Assembly: GCA_945882415.1 (NCBI GenBank)
Contig: CAMCWC010000017.1
Coordinates: forward strand, 1 to 54,496
Source: Chthonomonas calidirosea
Lineage (GTDB): Bacteria; Armatimonadota; Fimbriimonadia; Fimbriimonadales; Fimbriimonadaceae
Reading direction: 5' to 3'
DNA length: 54,496 nucleotides
The stretch's first letter is position 1; every line of letters begins with the position of its first letter. The position numbers and the translations under genes were made by a program. Positions 39,854 to 49,216 of the stretch are shown in pieces. The notes under the pieces were generated by a model. It had not been told where the DNA came from. It did not search any database and saw only the letters and a list, made by a program, of their open reading frames with translations.

Positions 39854-42395
39854 GAGAATTGAAGGTCTAACGCAAGCACCGGCAGGATGGCTCGGTGCCT
39901 TGCTGCCAGGACTCGCCGATGCCGACATGGCTTTGCGTGGATTGGAAACGTGGCTTGTAGCCTCAGGCAGTCCAGCGCTGTACGCGGAAGAGCTTTGGGC
40001 TCATCCGGCCGGGGCACATCGCTTACTTCAATTACTCGGCACCTCTGGCCCCGTAGCGCAGTCTTTCCAGCAGAACCCGGAACTCGGGATTGCCTTGCTT
40101 GATGAGGCGATTTACAACGACCAACTCGAAGCGGATGATCTGTTGGTCGAAGGTCAGCTCCTGCTTCAGGCGAGCCGGAGCTATACGCATGGCCTAGATC
40201 GGATTAGATTTCTGAAGCAGAAATGGTCGGCGGTCATTGTTTCGCATGATCTCGACGAAAGCTGGCCCCAACCGAAGGTTTGGACGGCGCTCAGCACCTT
40301 GGCCGATGTTGTTTTGGAACTTGCGACGGAGTGGGTTTGGAAGTCGGTCGCTCCGGGGCAAACCGGCCCGTGTCCGGTCGGGATAGTCGCCTTTGGCAAG
40401 CATGGTGGTAGGGAGGTGAACTACAGTTCGGACCTCGATTTAGTCTATGTTTTGCACGAAAATATAGAAGAATCGCTTGAGCCAGTGGCAGTTCGGTTTT
40501 GTGAGACGTTAGGGCGTGCTTTAGAAGACCCGATGGGGCGCGGCAAACTGTATCGCGTCGATTTGCGCCTTCGTCCGTACGGTGCGGCCGGTCCGCTGCT
40601 CGCCAAATTCCGCGCTTACCGGGCTTATTACGAGCTGTACGCGGAGGCATGGGAGGTGCAGGCTTTACTTCGGTCTCGCGTCGTCTGGGGCTCTGACGGG
40701 TTGCGAAAAGACTGGGAGCAACTTCGCAAGGCGACCTGCTTCGGCCGTCCGTTGTCAGAAGTCAGCCTCGACGCCATGCTGGCGATGCGCGAGCGGATAG
40801 AGCAAACCTGCTCGGCCAACGATATCAAACGCGGAGCAGGAGGAATCCGAGATGTCGAGTTCATTGGTCAAATCCTGCAACTGGCCACTGGATTGGATCC
40901 GGCTGAGCCAACAACGCTAAGAGTTCTCACCGAGCTTGGCCGCACGGGCCGCTTGAGCAAGTCGGATTGCGAGATCTTGGCCCGTGGGTACGAATGGCTA
41001 CGCAAGCTAGAGCACCGAATTCAATTCGAAGATAGTCGGCAGACCCACGAGGTGCCGACCAACGGGCCAGCCTTGATCAAACTTGCACGGCTGATGAACG
41101 AAGGCTCGGCGGACCAGTTTGTCGCGGAGCTAAAGCGGCGTCGCGCCCAAGTGAGTAGCGTTTACAATCGGCTGTTGCCTACGACATCACTTTCGTACCG
41201 CGACCAAGTGCTCGCGCAAGAGCCACGGGTTCAGGACTGGTTCGACACCTTGCCCGAGCGGGACGAGTTCTATCGGCAACTTGCGATGAACGCTGATTCG
41301 ATGGACCGGGTGCTACCTCTCGTTCGGTATTCGCCTCGGTTGGTGGAATCTCTTAAGCAGTCGCTCCCGATTACGGAAGAGATTTTGAGCGGAGAGGTAC
41401 TGGAGGACTTTCCACAGCAACTCTCGTTCACGAGCTCGGAGGAATTGCCGGTCGTGTACCGAGAGGCGTTCTTGGGGAACCTGGTGCAGTTTGCTATCGC
41501 TGGCGGCTCACCTCCAGTCCTCGCGCTTACGCGGCTGGCAGAGCAAGCCATCGTGCTTGCGGCTCAGGAGGCCGAGTTTGTCGGCAGCGTCATCGCGCTC
41601 GGAAGTTTGGGACGGGAAGACATGGGTCCGGGCTCAGACGCGGATGTGCTTTTGTTGGTGGCAGATAAGCAGCAGACATCAGAGCAATCTGCACAGGTGA
41701 TGCTGCGCTTGCTCCAAAACTGGCGACAGCGTGGCATGCCTTTGGAAGTTGATTCACGCCTCCGTCCGGACGGGAGCAAAGGACTGTTGGTCCGCACCCT
41801 GCACGGATTTGATAGCTACGCCGCGCGAGATATGGAGAACTGGGAAAGGTTTGCCTTGGGAAATGCCCGGCTGATTTTTGGCGAGTCACACGCCCTGCAG
41901 CATGTTCTGGCCGCGGCGCGGATCGAAACCGACCGTCAGCAAGCGTGGACAGAACTTGTCGGCATGAAAGCCAGAATCGAACAGGAGCGTGTACAGGCGC
42001 ATCACGTTCAGCGAGACGTGAAGCTCGGCTACGGCGGACTATCGGATATTGAGTGGACGGTTCGCATGATCGAGTTGCTTGGGCCCTGTGCGCGTCGAGC
42101 CCAGGAGGGGGCTGATCTGAAATCGCGTATTCGAAAGCTCAACCAAGAGGGGTTTCTGAATGTGTTTGAGGCAGAGATTCTCAACGTCGGCCTGACGTTT
42201 TTGCTCGAAGTGAGAATGCGGCTAGTGCTGGCTGGTTTTGAAGGGGACTTGATTCCGGAGAATCCCGATAAGCTTCAGATGCTGGCCGAACCCATGGGCT
42301 TGGTTAACGCAAACGAGTTTCTTGATCGAAAACAACGAGTCTGCGATGACGTTCGGAACCTTTTTCAGGAGACAATAGAGCGACTTCGCGGATGA
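39834..42395 (+). CDS. glnE: Glutamine synthetase adenylyltransferase / adenylyl-removing enzyme
   Basis: GlnE adds and removes AMP on glutamine synthetase to match nitrogen supply. The 853-residue protein has two nucleotidyltransferase domains: the N-terminal adenylyl-removing domain with AFGKHGGREVNYSSDLDLVY and RVDLRLRPYGAAGPL, and the C-terminal adenylyltransferase domain with ALGSLGREDMGPGSDADVLL and VDSRLRPDGSKGLLV. The DxD metal pairs are present in both, so both activities may be retained. KRGAGGIRDVEF and KLGYGGLSDIEW are the repeated GlnE blocks. It is shorter than the E. coli protein (~945). GTG 39834 has a strong GGGGAGG 6 bases upstream. No glnA or glnB is in the window. Confidence 0.93.
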   Translation: MDQSTIERIEGLTQAPAGWLGALLPGLADADMALRGLETWLVASGSPALYAEELWAHPAGAHRLLQLLGTSGPVAQSFQQNPELGIALLDEAIYNDQLEADDLLVEGQLLLQASRSYTHGLDRIRFLKQKWSAVIVSHDLDESWPQPKVWTALSTLADVVLELATEWVWKSVAPGQTGPCPVGIVAFGKHGGREVNYSSDLDLVYVLHENIEESLEPVAVRFCETLGRALEDPMGRGKLYRVDLRLRPYGAAGPLLAKFRAYRAYYELYAEAWEVQALLRSRVVWGSDGLRKDWEQLRKATCFGRPLSEVSLDAMLAMRERIEQTCSANDIKRGAGGIRDVEFIGQILQLATGLDPAEPTTLRVLTELGRTGRLSKSDCEILARGYEWLRKLEHRIQFEDSRQTHEVPTNGPALIKLARLMNEGSADQFVAELKRRRAQVSSVYNRLLPTTSLSYRDQVLAQEPRVQDWFDTLPERDEFYRQLAMNADSMDRVLPLVRYSPRLVESLKQSLPITEEILSGEVLEDFPQQLSFTSSEELPVVYREAFLGNLVQFAIAGGSPPVLALTRLAEQAIVLAAQEAEFVGSVIALGSLGREDMGPGSDADVLLLVADKQQTSEQSAQVMLRLLQNWRQRGMPLEVDSRLRPDGSKGLLVRTLHGFDSYAARDMENWERFALGNARLIFGESHALQHVLAAARIETDRQQAWTELVGMKARIEQERVQAHHVQRDVKLGYGGLSDIEWTVRMIELLGPCARRAQEGADLKSRIRKLNQEGFLNVFEAEILNVGLTFLLEVRMRLVLAGFEGDLIPENPDKLQMLAEPMGLVNANEFLDRKQRVCDDVRNLFQETIERLRG

Positions 42396-43069
42396 AAGTG
42401 TTTGGACTGACTTTGCTTGGGGCGTATTTTTTAGGCGGCATTCCTTTTGGAGTGCTGATTGCGCGCATGCAAGGCATCGACATTACGCAGGTTGGCAGCG
42501 GCAATATCGGCGCGACGAATGTGGTTCGAGCGCTCGGGCCACGCTGGGGCACGGTGACATTCGTGCTCGACATGCTCAAGGGCCTGATCCCGAGCTTGGT
42601 CGCCCGGCAACTTTTCGTCGAGCCCCTCATGGGCGTAGACCCGCAGGCGCTCTGGTTTATCTGCGGATTGGTTGCCGTGATCGGTCACGCCAAGAGCCCA
42701 TTTCTGAAGTTTAAAGGCGGCAAGGGGGTCTCCACGGCGCTCGGGGCGGGGCTGGGTTCTGCACCACTCGTGGCGCTGGGCGCCATCGTCGTATTCGCGA
42801 TTATCCTTGGCACGATCCGCTACATGGCGGTGGCGAGCATGGTTGCGGTCTGCTCGGCGGTGGTCTTCTCCGTCATCTTGCCGGGACAATCTCTGCAAGT
42901 TGTCCCACTTTTCGTGCTGATGGCGGCGCTTGTGGTGTTTCTGCATCACAAAAACATTGCTAGACTCAAGGCGGGAACCGAGCCGAAGTTCGAATTCCGC
43001 AAATCAAGCGAGCAAGAGTCAGCAGCGTCAAGTCGGGACAACGTGGAAGTCCCGTCTCACAAGGAATAA
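42392..43069 (+). CDS. plsY: Acyl-phosphate glycerol-3-phosphate acyltransferase
   Basis: PlsY, an inner-membrane enzyme, makes lysophosphatidic acid from acyl phosphate and glycerol-3-phosphate, starting phospholipid synthesis. The 225-residue protein has the three family motifs: SGNIGATNVVRALG, KFKGGKGVSTALGAG and HHKNIARLKAGTEPKF, with about five helices between. A polar C-terminal tail of ~30 residues extends past the usual end. ATG 42392 overlaps the glnE stop (ATGA). Confidence 0.96.
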   Translation: MKVFGLTLLGAYFLGGIPFGVLIARMQGIDITQVGSGNIGATNVVRALGPRWGTVTFVLDMLKGLIPSLVARQLFVEPLMGVDPQALWFICGLVAVIGHAKSPFLKFKGGKGVSTALGAGLGSAPLVALGAIVVFAIILGTIRYMAVASMVAVCSAVVFSVILPGQSLQVVPLFVLMAALVVFLHHKNIARLKAGTEPKFEFRKSSEQESAASSRDNVEVPSHKE

Positions 43070-43071
43070 CT

Positions 43072-43860
43072 ATGCCGGTAGATCTATTTACAGTTGGTGC
43101 AGGATGCCTAACTTGGATTCCGGTTGCCATCATGGCGGTGAGCCTGATCCAGTGGATGATCGCGGGAGACATTGATCTGCCGAGCGGTTTTCTGGGACTC
43201 CTGGTCAGCATTGGTCTAGGAACCGTGGCGATGCGGCCACCCGCGCCAATTCATGCCCCAATCGCCCTCTTCGTCGCGATCGCAACCGTCGTGGTCTATC
43301 CGTTCCTCCGCGGCACGATGCAAAAGCGGGAGCTAAAGAACTTTGAAGTCGACGAGCTCGAGCGCGCTTACGATTTGCTCGGTCAGCAGCCGATGAATCC
43401 GTTGCCGAAGTTCCGCGTTGCAAAACAGCTTTATGTTCTGGGTCTGCATGGCCACGCCATCCGAATCGCGGAAGCCGTTCTGCCACAGTTGCCGAAGGAC
43501 CTCTTCACCGATGAGCACCGAATCTGGCGACAGTGGCAATACACGCCGCAGACGCCGAGCATGTTTGCGCCGATCAGTTGTAGCGAGTGCGGGCACCGAA
43601 ACGATCCTGGTCGAACTCATTGCTTCCAGTGCGGAGCGCCTCACCTTCTCAATCGCTTCCGCGGAAAGATCGTGCCGAAAACCCAGGGGCGAAAGATTCT
43701 CGCCGCGTGGATTGCCCTTGTCATCATGCTCGTTGGCTTGCCCTTTGCTGGAAATTTGCCGATTGGCGGGGCGGTTGCCGTGGTTGTGGCGTGCTTGCTT
43801 GGAGCTGCGCTTGTGCTGTTTCTTGCTTTCCGTCCATCAAACGAAGGCGCGACGGCTTAA
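43072..43860 (+). CDS. Membrane protein with zinc-ribbon, function unknown
   Basis: This 262-residue protein has about three hydrophobic segments in its N-terminal 85 residues, a soluble middle, and a zinc-ribbon-like CSECGHRNDPGRTHCFQCG (around residues 170-188), followed by two C-terminal helices (ILAAWIALVIMLVGLPFAG, GGAVAVVVACLLGAALVL). The four cysteines in two CxxC pairs suggest one structural Zn. No family is recognised. ATG 43072 has AAGGA 6 bases upstream and lies 2 bases after plsY, so it is probably co-expressed. Confidence 0.7.
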   Translation: MPVDLFTVGAGCLTWIPVAIMAVSLIQWMIAGDIDLPSGFLGLLVSIGLGTVAMRPPAPIHAPIALFVAIATVVVYPFLRGTMQKRELKNFEVDELERAYDLLGQQPMNPLPKFRVAKQLYVLGLHGHAIRIAEAVLPQLPKDLFTDEHRIWRQWQYTPQTPSMFAPISCSECGHRNDPGRTHCFQCGAPHLLNRFRGKIVPKTQGRKILAAWIALVIMLVGLPFAGNLPIGGAVAVVVACLLGAALVLFLAFRPSNEGATA

Positions 43861-43863
43861 ACT
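43858..43863 (+). promoter_or_regulatory. Candidate -10 TAAACT of the lptF/lptG gene
   Basis: TAAACT ends 12 bases before ATG 43876 and begins with the last two bases of the preceding stop codon. It suggests an internal promoter for the LPS-transport pair. Confidence 0.35.
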
Positions 43864-43875
43864 AAGCCCCGTCGC

Positions 43876-44952
43876 ATGAAAAAACTCGATCTGTACATCC
43901 TCCGCGAGATGGTGGTGCCATTTATCCTGGGCACTTTCCTCGTGGTGCTCATGTTCCAGATCAACGCCTACATGTTCATGGCGAAGACGTACAACCTGGA
44001 GAACGTGCCGTATACGGCCGTTTTGCAGTACATCCTGTTTCGAACTCCGGAGTTCATGAAGCAGACGTTGCCGGTGGGCGTTTCGCTCGGGGCGTCGCTT
44101 GCGATTACGAGGTTGGCGCGAGAGAGCGAGATCACGGCGATGAGGGCAGCAGGCACCCGATTGCTGCGGATTGTGCTTCCGGTCGCGATCTTCGGAATTT
44201 TTGTTTCGGTTGGAAACTTCTTCCTGGTTGAGAATTTGATTCCGGATTGGACTCGCCGAGCGAATGCGATCTTGATTCAGTCCGGCATCATGGGCCTCAG
44301 TCGGCCAACGATGAAGGCAAACTCGATCATCGAGCTGAATCAGTACACCGCATCGTTTGGAATCATCAAGCGAGTGGATGAGTACCGGTTTGACATCTCA
44401 AACATAACGCTATTTGAGCAAGTTGGGCCGAAGAAAGTTGGCATCATCACCGCCGAAACTGCCCGATACGACCGCGGCGTTTGGACGTTCAATAATGGCT
44501 ACTACGTCGAGATCGAGGGTGGGAACGTGATCGTGGCGAAGCCAAAGAAGAGTTTTCAGGTGAACCAGAAAATCGTGGTTGATGGACTCTTTGGCGCGGG
44601 GCAAGTTGCGGAGCGCACGATTGCCGAACTTCAGGCGTCAATTGACACGGCGAAAAAACTGGGTGCCGACCCAAAGAAGGAAGAGCTTGAGCTGCAATCG
44701 CGCTACAGCATTCCGGTGGCCTGCTTTGTTTTTGCCATCACCTCTCCCGTTTTCGCGCTCGTTTTCGCGCGGACGGGTGGATTTGTTGGCGTTATGGTCA
44801 GCTTCGTGGTCGTATTGTTGTACTTTAACGCCTACGTAGTCTCGACCGAGATCTTGAGTAAGTCTTCCGCTGTGCCGGTTTTGGTCGCGGCGTGGGCTCC
44901 CAATTTCATCTTCTTTGCCCTCGGTGTGCTTGCGATTTGGAGATTGGAGTGA
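43876..44952 (+). CDS. LptF/LptG family LPS-export permease
   Basis: This 358-residue permease belongs to the YjgP/YjgQ family that, with LptB, extracts LPS from the inner membrane for transport to the outer membrane. It starts MKKLDLYILREMVVPFILG, the family opening, and has the coupling helix ITRLARESEITAMRAAGTR facing the ATPase. A periplasmic jellyroll region (~140-250) is flanked by three helices on each side; the C-terminal helices include RYSIPVACFVFAITSP. Only one permease gene is present here, so the second subunit or LptB must be elsewhere, or a homodimer is used. GTGA overlap links it to the LptD gene. Confidence 0.9.
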   Translation: MKKLDLYILREMVVPFILGTFLVVLMFQINAYMFMAKTYNLENVPYTAVLQYILFRTPEFMKQTLPVGVSLGASLAITRLARESEITAMRAAGTRLLRIVLPVAIFGIFVSVGNFFLVENLIPDWTRRANAILIQSGIMGLSRPTMKANSIIELNQYTASFGIIKRVDEYRFDISNITLFEQVGPKKVGIITAETARYDRGVWTFNNGYYVEIEGGNVIVAKPKKSFQVNQKIVVDGLFGAGQVAERTIAELQASIDTAKKLGADPKKEELELQSRYSIPVACFVFAITSPVFALVFARTGGFVGVMVSFVVVLLYFNAYVVSTEILSKSSAVPVLVAAWAPNFIFFALGVLAIWRLE

Positions 44953-47243
44953 AGTGCGGCCGCGCCCTTTGCTTTGTCCTTGCGCTTTCTTCCTCACCAC
45001 TGGCAGCCGCCCAAGTGTTCGGGAGTTACGAACTCCTTCGGGCTGGCTATCCGCTTATCAACCGTGACCCAAACCGCGCGCCGGTGAATCTGCCGGGTGG
45101 TAGCTCAACTGAACCTGCCGCACCCGCGCGGACTGACGATCGCGAGCTTGAGATCATCCGCGCTGGGTCGTTGAACCGTGACGGCAAAAAGATTCAGATC
45201 ACGGGTGGTACGGAGGTTTTGTATCGCGGCTATCGCTGTTTTGCCGACCAGATTGACGGCGATCTGGACACGGAAGTTTTCGACCTAAGCGGCAACGTAA
45301 AGATCATCGGTGCGGACGCGGTTGTGTATGGCGACAAAGTCCGGTTCAACTTCAAAAACGAAAGCTACGTGTCGGAGCGTGGCGGCGGGATGCTCCGACC
45401 TTCACTCTTGAAGGGTGCGGTGACCGACAATGTGTACATTTCCTCCGTCGCAGCCGACGGGACGGAGCGGGAGAATCACTTCAAAGAGGGCGATTTCACG
45501 ACCTGCAGTTTGGGGGACCATTCGCATTACGAGATCGAATCTGCCGACACGGTCGTGCGGACAAGCAAACGGATCATTTTCCGAAAAGCGCGGATTCGAT
45601 TCTTCGGCAAAACGATCATCACGATTCCGTTCCTCTCGATCCCGATCGAGGATCAGCAGTCGCGATACACGCCGGACGTGGGCCAGAGCCGTGACGAGGG
45701 CTATTACGTCAAGAGTCGCTTTGGGCTTTCGGCCTCCGACCGAATGGCAACGGACCTGCGCGTGGATTACATGTCTAAGTTCGGGCCGGCGCTTGGGACT
45801 GACTATGCCTATGCAAACGGCAAGATGGACGGCCTTACGCAGATCTACACCGTATTAGGCGCGGTGGGAACGCTGACGATGAAGAATCAACACCGCCAAC
45901 AGCTGGGAAGCGGCGAGATTTCGATTCAAAACGACTATCAGCGGAACAACTATCTCACTTCTCCAGGATCGACCCTCTTCAATACCAACGCCCAGTACAA
46001 CCTCCGATCTCAAACTGCAAACACGAACCTCAATTTCCAAAGGAACCGGAGTGAGTTCGGCGAGAGTGTTTCGGAAACGGAAGTCATTTCTATCAGCGAT
46101 GACCGGAATATTGGAGCGCTTCAAACTTCAAGTAATTTGAGCTATTCGGTCAACCGCAACGCGTATGGAGATTCAAACTCCTTTGAATCTAAACAACTAG
46201 ACGTTAGGTTGCGCGCAAACCAGAACCTCCCGTTTGCGAACGCTGTGTTGGAGTATCAGCGGCTTGTGCCGGTTGGAGACAGTGTTGGTAGCTTTGGAAC
46301 AGCGGACCGGACGCCGGTCCTTACGTTGACTTCTGACGCATCCAAGATTCTTGGGAAACGACAGGGACTCGCACTTCCGTTTCGTACAAGCTTGTCTATC
46401 GGTGAGTTCGGCGGACTACAAGGATCGCGAGTGACGCGAAGCATTTTTGATTGGACGCTCAACAAAAGCTCTGGCGGCCGCTCACGCTTGAGCTTCGACT
46501 ATTCAAGCGTTTTCAAGCAGTCGATGTACTCGGATGACACCGCGCAGTACGTCGTCGGCGCAGGTTGGAACGCGGCATACAAGCTAGGCGGCGATACCTC
46601 GGCAAACTTGCGCTACAACTACTTACGTCCGGAGGGGTACACGCCGCTGGCACAGGACCGGACCGGCCGCACCCACACTTCGACGTTCGACGTCTCGACC
46701 CGTCCCTTGAGAACCTTCTTGGTGGGAGCGCAAACCGGCTTTGACTTCAATCAGTCGAAGCAGAGCGACATCGGCTGGCAGCAATTCAACTTGCGCACGG
46801 AATACCGCCCTCGGGACTATCTCAACTTTCGAACGTTGACCACCTACGACACGATCTCGCAGAACTGGAGCAGTGTCCGGCTTGATTTCACGTACCAACC
46901 GGGCGCGACCTTTGTAACCCTCGGTGCCCGATACGACGGCTTTCAGAAGCGATGGTCGAATGCAAATCTGTACTTAGCCAACTTGAAGTGGGGCCGGACG
47001 CGCGTTGGAGCCGTGCTTTCTTACAACGGCTTCACCAAGGAAATTGATGCGGCCCAGTACAACGCCGTCTACGATTTGCACTGTTGGGAGCTCGTTCTGA
47101 GCCTTTCGGAATACAAAACTGGATTCCGCCCCGGCCGTGAAGTCCAGGTGTTTTTCCGGCTGAAGGCGTTCCCGACGGACTTGCCGTTTGGCATTGGTCG
47201 CCGCGGACAATCCATCGGTTCAAACATCGGCTTCAACAACTAA
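44949..47243 (+). CDS. lptD: LPS-assembly outer-membrane protein LptD-like
   Basis: LptD forms the outer-membrane beta-barrel that inserts LPS into the outer leaflet. The 764-residue product has a signal peptide (CGRALCFVLALSSSPLAAAQ), an OstA/LptA-like N-terminal domain (about 55-170, with KKIQITGGTEVLYRGYRCFA, DLSGNVKII and YGDKVRFNF), then a long barrel region of alternating strands to a C-terminal end. The GTG 44949 start overlaps the permease stop and gives the signal peptide; an open frame from 44892 is rejected. The usual LptD cysteines are few: one in TTCSLGD and one in LHCWELV. Identity as LptD rests on domain order and the permease neighbour. Confidence 0.85.
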   Translation: MKCGRALCFVLALSSSPLAAAQVFGSYELLRAGYPLINRDPNRAPVNLPGGSSTEPAAPARTDDRELEIIRAGSLNRDGKKIQITGGTEVLYRGYRCFADQIDGDLDTEVFDLSGNVKIIGADAVVYGDKVRFNFKNESYVSERGGGMLRPSLLKGAVTDNVYISSVAADGTERENHFKEGDFTTCSLGDHSHYEIESADTVVRTSKRIIFRKARIRFFGKTIITIPFLSIPIEDQQSRYTPDVGQSRDEGYYVKSRFGLSASDRMATDLRVDYMSKFGPALGTDYAYANGKMDGLTQIYTVLGAVGTLTMKNQHRQQLGSGEISIQNDYQRNNYLTSPGSTLFNTNAQYNLRSQTANTNLNFQRNRSEFGESVSETEVISISDDRNIGALQTSSNLSYSVNRNAYGDSNSFESKQLDVRLRANQNLPFANAVLEYQRLVPVGDSVGSFGTADRTPVLTLTSDASKILGKRQGLALPFRTSLSIGEFGGLQGSRVTRSIFDWTLNKSSGGRSRLSFDYSSVFKQSMYSDDTAQYVVGAGWNAAYKLGGDTSANLRYNYLRPEGYTPLAQDRTGRTHTSTFDVSTRPLRTFLVGAQTGFDFNQSKQSDIGWQQFNLRTEYRPRDYLNFRTLTTYDTISQNWSSVRLDFTYQPGATFVTLGARYDGFQKRWSNANLYLANLKWGRTRVGAVLSYNGFTKEIDAAQYNAVYDLHCWELVLSLSEYKTGFRPGREVQVFFRLKAFPTDLPFGIGRRGQSIGSNIGFNN

Positions 47244-47261
47244 GGGCCGTCCGGGCAGATT

Positions 47262-47267
47262 AAACTG
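47262..47267 (+). promoter_or_regulatory. Leaderless promoter -10 TAAACT of the GT-C-like gene
   Basis: TAAACT ends 7 bases before ATG 47275, and no Shine-Dalgarno lies between. This decides the start among in-frame candidates. Confidence 0.55.
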
Positions 47268-47274
47268 TCGGGCA

Positions 47275-49203
47275 ATGCTCGCCGTACTCATCACGTTCAT
47301 CTTTTGCCTTGGATGGCTTGGGATCGGCAAGGGGCTTCTTGGCAAGCATTTGGAGCACGAAGGGGGCACACTTGGCTTCAGCGTCGCCGGACTCGTGGGG
47401 CTCGGCGCGTGTGGCTGGCTTACCTTTTTCATCGGTTTGTTACCCGGTGGCCTCAGTTGGGGGCTGTATGTTGTGGCTGCAATTGCCGCTGTGGGACTTG
47501 GGCTTTTGGTAAAGGCCGGTGTTCGGGACTTTCAACCGACAGCCGTGGTTGCAGCCGTACCAGTGCTGTTTACAGGCCTGATTGGCGCACTCGCACCGAG
47601 TACGACCCTCGACTGGGACACGCTGGCGTATCACTTTGCCGTACCGAAGATTTGGCTCCAACACGGGCAAATTGATTTCGTCTCGTTTATTCACCACTCC
47701 AACTTTCCGTTTGCGGTCGATAACCTATTCATTTGGGGTTTGACCTGGGGTGGGGAGACCGGTGCGAAAGCCTTTAGCGTATGGTTCGCGGTGCTTGCCG
47801 TTCTGGCGGCTTTTGGAGCGGCGAGTTCGGCTTACGGGAAGAAAGCCGGCATCTGGGCGGCGGTGAGCTTCGGCTGCTTGCCCATGGTTCTTTGGCTAAG
47901 TGGTACGGGCTACATCGATGTTAGTCAGGGCGTCTATGCTGGCCTAGCGCTGTACTACTTGGGACAGTGGATACAGAATCCAGAGACGCCAAGTCGTGCC
48001 GTCCTTGGTGTGCTGTTGCTTGGGTTTGCGATGGCAAGCAAATACACCGGATTGCAGACGGCGATTGTTTTTGCACTCATTTTCGGGTTTGCCCTCACTC
48101 GAAAGGGAAACGGGTTGAAACTTTCTCCCGCCCTTGTTCTGATCCCAATTGTCATTTGCGCCCCGTGGTACATGCGCAATATCGTGAACACGGGTAATCC
48201 GGTTTATCCCTTCTTCTACAGCGTGCTTAAAGGGAAGAACTGGAGCGACTACAACGCCAAAATCTATGCCAACGAGCAGCAGACATTTGGTGTCGGACGC
48301 GAGATCGCGACCGCGGAGAAACCCGACTACACGGGGAATCCATTAGAAGTCTCCCGGCTACCTCACGCCATTTTTGGCCTGGCATATCAGCCGGGCCGAT
48401 ACATAAACCCCGCTCCAACCCAGGGGCAAGGCGTACCGATGGGAGCCCTAGGCGCGGTTGGGTTGGTTGCGCTTCTCGCTTGGCTCGCGAGCGGTCGCTC
48501 CCGCAAGTTTGAAGCAACGCTGATCGCCGGGGTAGGGGTTAGTTTGCTAATGTGGTTCTTCCTCAGCCAGCAGAGCCGGTACATCGTCGGCTTGATGTTT
48601 CCGCTCTCGCTTCTTGCAGCAGGGGCAATTTCACGACTTTCGATTGGCAAGGTGTTTCAACTCCTCATCCCGGTTCAAGCTCTGGCAGGACTTTACGTGA
48701 CCTACACTGCGGTGACGAGCGACCAGCTCGAAGTCGCTCTGGGGCAAACGGACCGAGAGGCCTATCGGGTTCGCCGGATCTCGTTCGCGGAACCTGCGGC
48801 AGAAATCAACTCGACGATCAAGCCGGAAAAGATTGCTCTCTTCGATGAAGTCTTTGGCTTCTTGCTCGATGTGCCGTACTTCTGGGGCAACCCTGGGCAT
48901 ACGACGGAGATCGGCTACGAAGCCATGGAAACTCCGGACGACTTTGTTAACGGGCTCCAGAAGCAAGGGATTACTCACGTGTATTGGAACTTGAGTCTGA
49001 CCCCGAAACCGTTGCGCGATGAACTTCTTCAGGCATCTGGTTTGGTGAGCACGCCGGTCCCGTTAAGTGCCGAGGCAAGGACCAATCTAATGTCCGACAC
49101 GCAGAGCAAGTGGAAGCCGTTACTTGTCGAAGCCATCGCTAGCGGAAGAATTCGGCTCATAAAAGAGTTCGGTAGCCGGGTGATCCTAGAAATCGTTCGG
49201 TAA
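47275..49203 (+). CDS. GT-C-type membrane glycosyltransferase-like protein
   Basis: This 642-residue protein has about eleven to twelve helices in its first ~440 residues and a soluble C-terminal domain, a layout seen in GT-C glycosyltransferases (ArnT/PMT or GT39-like) that use polyprenyl-phosphate sugars outside the membrane. The first large loop has DWDTLAYHFAVPKIW, resembling the acidic catalytic loop (D..D/E), and CAPWYMRNIVNTGNPVYP matches the late conserved PWYxRN-GNPvyP block of such membrane proteins. Donor and acceptor are not known. ATG 47275 is favoured by the leaderless promoter. It might use a Dpr-pathway pentose donor, but this is inference. Confidence 0.75.
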   Translation: MLAVLITFIFCLGWLGIGKGLLGKHLEHEGGTLGFSVAGLVGLGACGWLTFFIGLLPGGLSWGLYVVAAIAAVGLGLLVKAGVRDFQPTAVVAAVPVLFTGLIGALAPSTTLDWDTLAYHFAVPKIWLQHGQIDFVSFIHHSNFPFAVDNLFIWGLTWGGETGAKAFSVWFAVLAVLAAFGAASSAYGKKAGIWAAVSFGCLPMVLWLSGTGYIDVSQGVYAGLALYYLGQWIQNPETPSRAVLGVLLLGFAMASKYTGLQTAIVFALIFGFALTRKGNGLKLSPALVLIPIVICAPWYMRNIVNTGNPVYPFFYSVLKGKNWSDYNAKIYANEQQTFGVGREIATAEKPDYTGNPLEVSRLPHAIFGLAYQPGRYINPAPTQGQGVPMGALGAVGLVALLAWLASGRSRKFEATLIAGVGVSLLMWFFLSQQSRYIVGLMFPLSLLAAGAISRLSIGKVFQLLIPVQALAGLYVTYTAVTSDQLEVALGQTDREAYRVRRISFAEPAAEINSTIKPEKIALFDEVFGFLLDVPYFWGNPGHTTEIGYEAMETPDDFVNGLQKQGITHVYWNLSLTPKPLRDELLQASGLVSTPVPLSAEARTNLMSDTQSKWKPLLVEAIASGRIRLIKEFGSRVILEIVR

Positions 49204-49206
49204 CCT
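49201..49206 (+). promoter_or_regulatory. Candidate -10 TAACCT of the aldo/keto reductase gene
   Basis: TAACCT ends 10 bases before ATG 49217 and begins with the stop codon of the previous gene. No convincing Shine-Dalgarno is present. Confidence 0.3.
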
Positions 49207-49216
49207 TTGGGGCAAC

